Assembly: GCA_900766925.1 (NCBI GenBank) | Contig: CAAFXG010000620.1 | Span: 1-10,813, forward strand | Reading direction: 5' to 3' | DNA: 10,813 nt | From: Lachnospiraceae bacterium | GTDB taxonomy: Bacteria; Bacillota; Clostridia; Lachnospirales; Lachnospiraceae | Shown: positions 6,568-10,813 of the stretch, in pieces | How positions within the stretch are numbered: position 1 is the stretch's first letter | How the letters are laid out: each line of letters opens with the position of its first letter | Program-made: the position numbers and the translations under genes | The notes under the pieces: model-generated | Databases searched by the model: none | What the model was told of the DNA's origin: nothing | The model's input: only the letters and a program-made list of their open reading frames with translations

Positions 6568-9420
6568 ATGGAAAAGAAACAACATTACATTGGCTTGACC
6601 GAAGCCCAAGTGCTCGAAAGCCGCAGAAAGAATGGTGCCAATATTTTGACACCGCCCGAGAAGGAGACTCTTTGGGATAATCTCAAGGAGGCTTGTACTC
6701 ATTGGATTGCCATCTCAATGTTTGTGATGGTGGTGCTGTCAGTTATTGCTGCAGGAGTGCTAAGTGGCAGTATGGGAGGCATAATATGGTCTATGCCTGC
6801 CATTATAACACTTGCCACTTTGTTGATACTGATAGTGGGATTCTTTGGAGGATTTGGTGATCCTCTATTCAAAATCCTAATTATGGCTTTTGTCCTGTCT
6901 ATGGGCATATCCATTTATGAATATGCATGGGTGGGCATTGGATTTAAGACATTCTTTGAGCCTATCGGAATTATCGTGGCATTGATTTTGGCTACAAGTA
7001 TTGCGTTTTTCCTCGAAAGGAAAAATGAGAAAACATTCCAAAGCCTTAATGAAGTGAATGATGATACTCTTGTAAAGGTGATACGTTATGATAAATCAGC
7101 AAAAAAAAGTAACGTATGTCAAGTGCCTCGCAAGGATGTCGTTGTTGGAGACATTGTGCTTGTTGAGGCTGGTGAGGAAGTTCCTGCAGACTGTGAATTG
7201 CTTGAATCACTTAATCTCAATGTTAACGAATCATCGCTTACTGGTGAGTTGCAGGTATATAAATCCACTAATCCCGAAGATTTTGATGAAGAAGCAACTT
7301 ATCCCACTAATCAGATTATGAAGGGTACGATTGTTCTTGAGGGATATTGTACTGCTGAGGTGAAGAAGGTTGGTGATTCTACTGAATGTGGTAAGGTGTT
7401 CGAAGCTGCACAGGTGGAAGAGGGTGGCTCAACTCCATTGAGCGAGGAACTGGATGGCTTGGCTGACTTGATAACCAAGTTAAGTTATGTTTTTGCTGCA
7501 CTTATAGTTGTGGGACGCATAGGTCTTTATTTCTATATGGGTGATGCTGATTTCTCATCTGGTGATGGATGGATTAGTTTCATTACTTACGTTCTGAATA
7601 CAATAATGATTGCGGTAACGCTTATAGTAGTTGCTGTGCCAGAAGGTTTGCCAATGTCTGTCACTTTGAGTTTGGCATTCAGTATGCGCAAACTGATGAA
7701 GGAAAATACTTTGCCTCGCACAATGCACTCTTGCGAAACAATGGGTGCTACATCCGTGATTTGTACCGATAAGACAGGTACATTGACGCAGAACAAGATG
7801 CAGGTGGCTGAGTGTGATCTTAATGATGTATCAGATGAATTGGTAGCAGAGATGGTTGCACTCAATACTACCGCTAACCTTGACTTTACCGACAGGAAGA
7901 ATATTAAGACCGTAGGTAATCCAACGGAATGTGCTCTTCTATTATGGTTGAATGGCAAGGGCATCAATTATGCTTCTATCCGTGAACGCATTAAGGTTAT
8001 AGACCGTCTGCCGTTCTCAACCGAGAATAAGTATATGGCTACAGTCGTCAATTCTGCTGTATTGAACAAGATGGTCGTGTATGTAAAAGGTGCACCTGAG
8101 ATACTGTTGTCATTATCGAATGTGAGTGATGATTTGAAAAACAAGTATAACGATGAGTTGCTTGAATATCAGAACAAGGCAATGCGCACACTTGGTTTGG
8201 CATACGCAGAAGTAGGCTATCAAGCGGAAATCATTCAGGATGGAAAGTTGAATATTGAAAACTTGTCATTCGTTGGCATATTTGCAATTTCCGACCCTGT
8301 ACGCAAGGAAGTTCCTGCTGCAATTAAGGATTGTATAGATGCAGGAATACAAGTGAAGATTGTAACTGGTGATACTACTGGAACTGCAAAGGAGATTGGC
8401 AGACAAATTGGCCTTTGGAACAACTCTGATACTGATAGGAATATTGTTACAGGTACAGAGTTTGCCGCAATGAGTGACGAGGAAATCCTAACTCGTGCAG
8501 AAGATATTAAGATACTGTCTCGTGCTCGTCCTAATGACAAAGAGCGTTTGGTTAGATTGCTTAAGGCAAAAGGACTTGTGGTTGCTGCAACTGGTGATGG
8601 AACTAACGATGCTCCTGCTCTGAATGTGGCAGATGTCGGATTGTCAATGGGTGATGGTACTGCTGTCGCAAAAGAGGCATCTGATATGACTATTCAAGAC
8701 AATTCATTCTCCACAATTGCCAATGCAGTTATGTGGGGTCGCTCGCTCTACAAGAATATCCAACGATTCTTGTTGTTCCAGCTCACTGTGAATGTGACTG
8801 CATGTTTCCTTGTACTTGTAGGAGCATTTATGGGTACAGAGTCGCCATTGACAGTTACGCAGATGTTGTGGATTAATCTCATCATGGACACCTTTGCCGC
8901 CATTGCCTTGGCATCATTGCCTCCATCTCAGAAGGTTATGCAAGACAAACCAAGAGACAGAAAATCATCTATTCTCAGTCGTTCTATGCGTATCAATATC
9001 GCGGGAGTGGGATTCTTTTTCTTCTTCCTGTTGATTGCGATGCTCTTCGTATTTGAGCATGGTGATTATACAAGTATGACAGATTTAATGAATCTGCATA
9101 TTGGTGAGCGTGATGGATTGAGTACATACGAGTTGACTTTGATTTTCACTACATTTGTGATGACTCACTTCTTCTATCTGTTTAATGCACGCGCATTTGA
9201 GACAGGTCGTAGTGCATTGCATTTCAAGGGTTGTCAGGGATTGCTCCTAATTGTAGCAGTAGTGTTCTTTGGACAAATAGCTATGGTTGAAATACCTATG
9301 CTGCAAGATTTCTTTAATGTCTGCGGATTGAAGTTACAAGATTGGGTAATAATCATTATTGGTTCTTCGTTTGTTCTGTGGGTACGTGAGGCATGGCATC
9401 TTGTCACAAAGAAGTCTTAA
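6568..9420 (+). CDS. Calcium-transporting P-type ATPase, P2B (PMCA-like)
   Basis: A 950-residue pump that would use ATP to export Ca2+ across the inner membrane. The catalytic motifs are complete: LTGE (224-227) in the actuator domain, PEGLP (358-362) in M4, the phosphorylation site DKTGTLT (Asp401), KGAPE (507-511) in the nucleotide domain, TGD (600-602) and TGDGTNDAPAL (675-685). Calcium ligands expected for the single PMCA-type site are present: Glu359 in M4 and Asn770 and Asp774 in M6 (WINLIMDTFAA), and M5 carries LTVNVTAC (Asn742). The N-terminus (LTEAQVLESRRKNGANILTPP) is typical of the family. It is then interrupted by about 55 extra residues with two hydrophobic helices (about 45-67 and 71-96) before the canonical M1 (DPLFKILIMAFVLS, 98-111). 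That gives about 12 membrane helices instead of 10. It is the last gene of the group starting at 4447. Confidence 0.93.
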   Translation: MEKKQHYIGLTEAQVLESRRKNGANILTPPEKETLWDNLKEACTHWIAISMFVMVVLSVIAAGVLSGSMGGIIWSMPAIITLATLLILIVGFFGGFGDPLFKILIMAFVLSMGISIYEYAWVGIGFKTFFEPIGIIVALILATSIAFFLERKNEKTFQSLNEVNDDTLVKVIRYDKSAKKSNVCQVPRKDVVVGDIVLVEAGEEVPADCELLESLNLNVNESSLTGELQVYKSTNPEDFDEEATYPTNQIMKGTIVLEGYCTAEVKKVGDSTECGKVFEAAQVEEGGSTPLSEELDGLADLITKLSYVFAALIVVGRIGLYFYMGDADFSSGDGWISFITYVLNTIMIAVTLIVVAVPEGLPMSVTLSLAFSMRKLMKENTLPRTMHSCETMGATSVICTDKTGTLTQNKMQVAECDLNDVSDELVAEMVALNTTANLDFTDRKNIKTVGNPTECALLLWLNGKGINYASIRERIKVIDRLPFSTENKYMATVVNSAVLNKMVVYVKGAPEILLSLSNVSDDLKNKYNDELLEYQNKAMRTLGLAYAEVGYQAEIIQDGKLNIENLSFVGIFAISDPVRKEVPAAIKDCIDAGIQVKIVTGDTTGTAKEIGRQIGLWNNSDTDRNIVTGTEFAAMSDEEILTRAEDIKILSRARPNDKERLVRLLKAKGLVVAATGDGTNDAPALNVADVGLSMGDGTAVAKEASDMTIQDNSFSTIANAVMWGRSLYKNIQRFLLFQLTVNVTACFLVLVGAFMGTESPLTVTQMLWINLIMDTFAAIALASLPPSQKVMQDKPRDRKSSILSRSMRINIAGVGFFFFFLLIAMLFVFEHGDYTSMTDLMNLHIGERDGLSTYELTLIFTTFVMTHFFYLFNARAFETGRSALHFKGCQGLLLIVAVVFFGQIAMVEIPMLQDFFNVCGLKLQDWVIIIIGSSFVLWVREAWHLVTKKS

Positions 9421-9462
9421 TGCGTTCATGTGATTTGATATAACGATATGTAATCATTCAAA

Positions 9463-9496
9463 GAGTGGGGTGTAGATATATATCAACACTCCACTC
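9463..9496. repeat. Imperfect inverted repeat / hairpin after the ATPase gene
   Basis: Arms GAGTGGGGTGT (9463-9473) and ACACTCCACTC (9486-9496) pair over 11 positions, with one G-T wobble at 9469. The loop contains GATATATATC, which is itself self-complementary. It lies 42 bases after the ATPase stop and 18 bases before the ATG of the 58-residue gene. There is no T-run after it, so it is not a classical intrinsic terminator. It could mark an mRNA 3' end, a protein-binding site, or structure in the leader of the small gene. Confidence 0.55.
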
Positions 9497-9514
9497 CATA
9501 TATAACTCATAATA

Positions 9515-9691
9515 ATGGCAGGAAGAAAATCAAACACAGGGATTCCTGGTCTCTCATTTTCATGGAAAAGAGCTTTAGGAATAACACAAGCAAAGCAGCA
9601 GATTAGTCGTAAGACAAGAATCCCTACGACTAAGGCTGGGGTGGAGAGAAAAATTGGCAATATGCTATTGAAGGCATTATTCGGTAGATGA
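9515..9691 (+). CDS. Small basic hypothetical protein (58 aa)
   Basis: The product opens with MAGRKSNTGIPGLSFSWKRA and ends with MLLKALFGR. It is strongly basic (many Lys and Arg, few acids) with no obvious membrane helix or signal peptide. The composition and the SFSWKRALGI...ISRKTRIPTTKAG pattern look like a real short protein: I have a weak recollection of similar short basic proteins with SFSWKRA and a later 'IP.T..G..RKIG' segment in many bacteria, but I cannot name a family or function. Support comes from the clean frame, the hairpin just upstream at 9463 and the terminator-like hairpin beginning 20 bases after its stop. An antisense frame covers the same DNA but is less convincing. No start-proximal Shine-Dalgarno sequence is visible, as is normal here. 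It may be translated from readthrough of the ATPase transcript. Confidence 0.6.
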   Translation: MAGRKSNTGIPGLSFSWKRALGITQAKQQISRKTRIPTTKAGVERKIGNMLLKALFGR

Positions 9692-9710
9692 CAATCTCAT
9701 GGTTCTATAT

Positions 9711-9757
9711 GCAATGCAAATCCGTTTCATTCTTATTTTGAAAGGGATTTGCATTGT
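9711..9757 (+). terminator. Long hairpin, probable transcription terminator
   Basis: CAATGCAAATCC (9712-9723) pairs perfectly with GGATTTGCATTG (9745-9756). After a G-G mismatch, TTTCA (9725-9729) pairs with TGAAA (9739-9743), leaving a nine-base loop. A G-T wobble at 9711/9757 can extend the base of the stem. It begins 20 bases after the stop of the 58-residue gene and is followed by a short TTTAT. The position and stem length suggest that it ends that transcript, although the T-tract is poor. Confidence 0.6.
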
Positions 9758-9762
9758 TTATG

Positions 9763-9792
9763 AAAAAACAACGTGAAAACGTTGCGTTTTTT
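9763..9792 (+). terminator. Short tetraloop hairpin with A6 and T6 flanks, probable bidirectional terminator
   Basis: CAACGT (9769-9774) and ACGTTG (9779-9784) form a six-pair stem closed by a GAAA tetraloop. Six A residues precede it (9763-9768) and, after CG, six T residues follow (9787-9792). The T-run supports termination on the + strand, and the A-run gives an equivalent T-run for transcription on the - strand. It stands directly behind the longer hairpin at 9711, so the two may act in tandem to insulate the downstream promoters. Confidence 0.6.
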
Positions 9793-9860
9793 GAAAAATA
9801 TGCTTCCCTTTGCAAGAGAACGTGGAATTAATATAATCAGGAGGAACATGTTGTAATATG

Positions 9861-9868
9861 TAACTTTG
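9861..9868 (+). promoter_or_regulatory. Bacteroidetes-type -7 promoter element (TAACTTTG)
   Basis: TAACTTTG followed by CA matches the TAnnTTTG consensus. There is no good -33 TTG at a spacing of about 20 bases; the TTG at 9851-9853 is too close. Transcription would start near 9875 and run through the large palindrome at 9901-9947, either ending there as a short RNA or continuing into the ATPase gene at 9988. The element lies in a segment nearly identical to the one around 9956. Confidence 0.45.
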
Positions 9869-9900
9869 CAGTATCCGAGTTGTTTGTAATGGTTAAATAT

Positions 9901-9947
9901 AATTAAGGTTCACAACTTTGTGGACCACAAAGTTGTGAACCTTAATT
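9901..9947. repeat. Near-perfect 47-base palindrome with 23-base arms
   Basis: The left arm (9901-9923, starting AATTAAGGTTCACAAC and ending TTTGTGG) and the right arm (9925-9947) are exact reverse complements separated by a single A at 9924. The right arm is followed by T residues to 9950. As DNA it is a potential operator or cruciform. As RNA it would be a hairpin of about 22 pairs with a T-run after it, a terminator shape. The TTG of the probable -33 box of the next promoter (9933-9935) lies inside the right arm, so a protein bound here could block that promoter. The exactness over 23 bases shows that it is under selection or recently formed. Confidence 0.8.
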
Positions 9948-9963
9948 TTTATATGTATCTTTG
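9933..9963 (+). promoter_or_regulatory. Promoter of the AAA ATPase gene (-33 TTG, -7 TATCTTTG)
   Basis: TATCTTTG (9956-9963), followed by C, is a strong match to the Bacteroidetes -7 consensus. A TTG at 9933-9935 is placed 20 bases upstream, the expected -33 spacing. Transcription would start near 9970, giving a leader of about 18 bases before the ATG at 9988. The -33 box lies within the right arm of the palindrome at 9901-9947, suggesting control by a bound protein or by local DNA structure. Confidence 0.65.
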
Positions 9964-9987
9964 CAGAAAATTTTAAGCACATCGGGT

Positions 9988-10813
9988 ATGGATAAACCAT
10001 TCATATATGGAATGTCGGTGGAAGGTAATAATTTCACAGACAGGGAGAAAGAGACAAGAAGACTGAAAAAGGACTTCGAAAACGGAATAAATGTCATCCT
10101 CATATCGCCAAGACGTATGGGGAAGACCTCTCTCGTAAAAAAAGTACGCTCAGAGATTGACAATCCGGGAATCAAGGTGGTGATGATGGATATATACGAC
10201 TGTCGTTCTGAATATGACTTCTACAACCGGTTTGCTTCTTCAATAATTAAAGAAACAGCGGGACGCATGGAGCTTGTAATGGACAACATAAAAAAGTTTC
10301 TTGTAAGAGTCTCTCCAAAAATTTCATTCAGTCCTGAACCAATGTCTGAGTATTCCTTGGCTTTGGGTATTACCCCCGAGAACTACTCTCCTGAGGAAAT
10401 ATTAAATCTTCCTGAGACCATTGCCAAGGAAAAGGGCATACATATAGTTGTGTGCATTGACGAATTTCAACAAATTGGGGAAATGCCAGATTCATTGTCC
10501 TTGCAAAAGAAAATGCGAGGCGTATGGCAACATCATACCCATGTGTCGTATTGTCTTTATGGTAGCAAGAAACACTTGATGACCAATCTGTTCCATAATA
10601 AGCGTATGCCATTCTATCAGTTTGGCGAAACCAATGAGCTTTATGCGATAAAGACTGAAGACTGGATTCCTTTCATAAAAGAGAAATTCGCATCGCGCAA
10701 GCTCATAATATCAGATGAATATGCTGCCCGTATTTGTGACTATGTCGATAATTATTCCTCCTATGTTCAGCAATTGGCATGGAATGTAATGGTCGAAACT
10801 GAAGAGGAAGTGG
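9988..10813 (+). CDS. Archaeal-type AAA ATPase / ATP-binding protein (3' truncated)
   Basis: The first 275 residues of a P-loop ATPase that continues beyond the window. The opening FIYGMSVEGNNFTDREKE is the usual N-terminal strand and 'F.dRe.E' segment of the family. Walker A is SPRRMGKTSLV (40-50; Lys46, Thr47). Walker B is IHIVVCIDEF (151-160; Asp158, Glu159). A sensor-like YCLYGSKKH (188-196) and FYQFGETNELYAI (209-221) follow. This order fits the STAND-related group of ATPases predominantly from Archaea (PF01637/COG1672), which is abundant in Bacteroidales genomes. Their function is mostly unknown, and many carry a C-terminal winged-helix or nuclease-like domain, here outside the window. 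It has its own promoter with a palindrome and is separated by terminators from the upstream genes, so it is probably not part of the kinase-pump locus. ATG at 9988 is the first start after the promoter. Confidence 0.85.
   Translation, partial: MDKPFIYGMSVEGNNFTDREKETRRLKKDFENGINVILISPRRMGKTSLVKKVRSEIDNPGIKVVMMDIYDCRSEYDFYNRFASSIIKETAGRMELVMDNIKKFLVRVSPKISFSPEPMSEYSLALGITPENYSPEEILNLPETIAKEKGIHIVVCIDEFQQIGEMPDSLSLQKKMRGVWQHHTHVSYCLYGSKKHLMTNLFHNKRMPFYQFGETNELYAIKTEDWIPFIKEKFASRKLIISDEYAARICDYVDNYSSYVQQLAWNVMVETEEEV

Noticed and set aside
7587..7967. 126-residue - strand frame inside the calcium ATPase gene
   Set aside because: It is antisense to DNA encoding the conserved PEGLP and DKTGT motifs, so the sense frame is clearly the coding one.
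9454..9660. 68-residue - strand frame opposite the 58-residue gene
   Set aside because: Its hydrophobic product could look like a membrane peptide, but it starts in open sequence without a promoter and ends at the hairpin. The + strand frame has better composition and context.
9760..9831. 23-codon frame starting MKKQRENVAFFEK
   Set aside because: It is very short and spans the tetraloop terminator with its T-run, so transcription would probably stop inside it.
9889..9906. Five-codon frame (MVKYN) after the -7 element at 9861
   Set aside because: It is too short to support as a leader peptide and has no regulatory codon run. Start and stop by chance are likely.
1..10813. tRNA, rRNA, CRISPR array, insertion sequence or prophage genes
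   Set aside because: No cloverleaf-like segment, spaced direct-repeat array, transposase, integrase or phage structural protein was seen on either strand.

Overview
The window looks like a chromosomal segment from a member of the Bacteroidales (Bacteroides/Prevotella-like). The grounds are AT-rich DNA, weak or absent Shine-Dalgarno sequences with A/T-rich stretches before start codons, Bacteroidetes-type -7 boxes (TAnnTTTG) at 4405, 9861 and 9956, and protein families common in that group (DUF4407 membrane protein, GYF_2 domain, archaeal-type AAA ATPase). All recognised genes lie on the + strand. No RNA gene, CRISPR array or insertion sequence was seen.

Region 1 (2-4316) is a tightly packed gene run with spacings of 3, 11 and 5 bases. 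It holds the zinc-ribbon tail of a TerY-like von Willebrand A protein (cut by the window start), a PP2C-type Ser/Thr phosphatase with an extra N-terminal region, a Ser/Thr kinase with a zinc ribbon and a beta-rich tail, and a PrsW-type intramembrane protease with an N-terminal GYF_2-like domain. The first three are the 'TerY-P triad' known from tellurite-resistance/stress loci and parallel E. coli yegL-yegK-yegI. The protease is an additional membrane output.

Region 2 (4405-9420) starts with its own -7 element. It holds four genes about 20 bases apart: an unrecognised 212-residue cytosolic protein, a four-helix DUF4407 membrane protein with a long helical middle, a 148-residue protein that resembles only the C-terminal tail of SPFH/stomatin-type proteins behind a membrane anchor, and a full-length P2B (PMCA-like) calcium ATPase with an unusual extra pair of membrane helices near its N-terminus. 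A plausible reading, which is inference, is that a reversible phosphorylation switch and a membrane protease are coupled to a membrane scaffold and a calcium pump.

Region 3 (9421-10813) contains an imperfect hairpin, a 58-residue basic protein, two terminator-like hairpins, two near-identical promoter segments flanking an almost perfect 47-base palindrome, and the start of an archaeal-type AAA ATPase gene that runs off the window end. This part looks transcriptionally separate from the operon before it.
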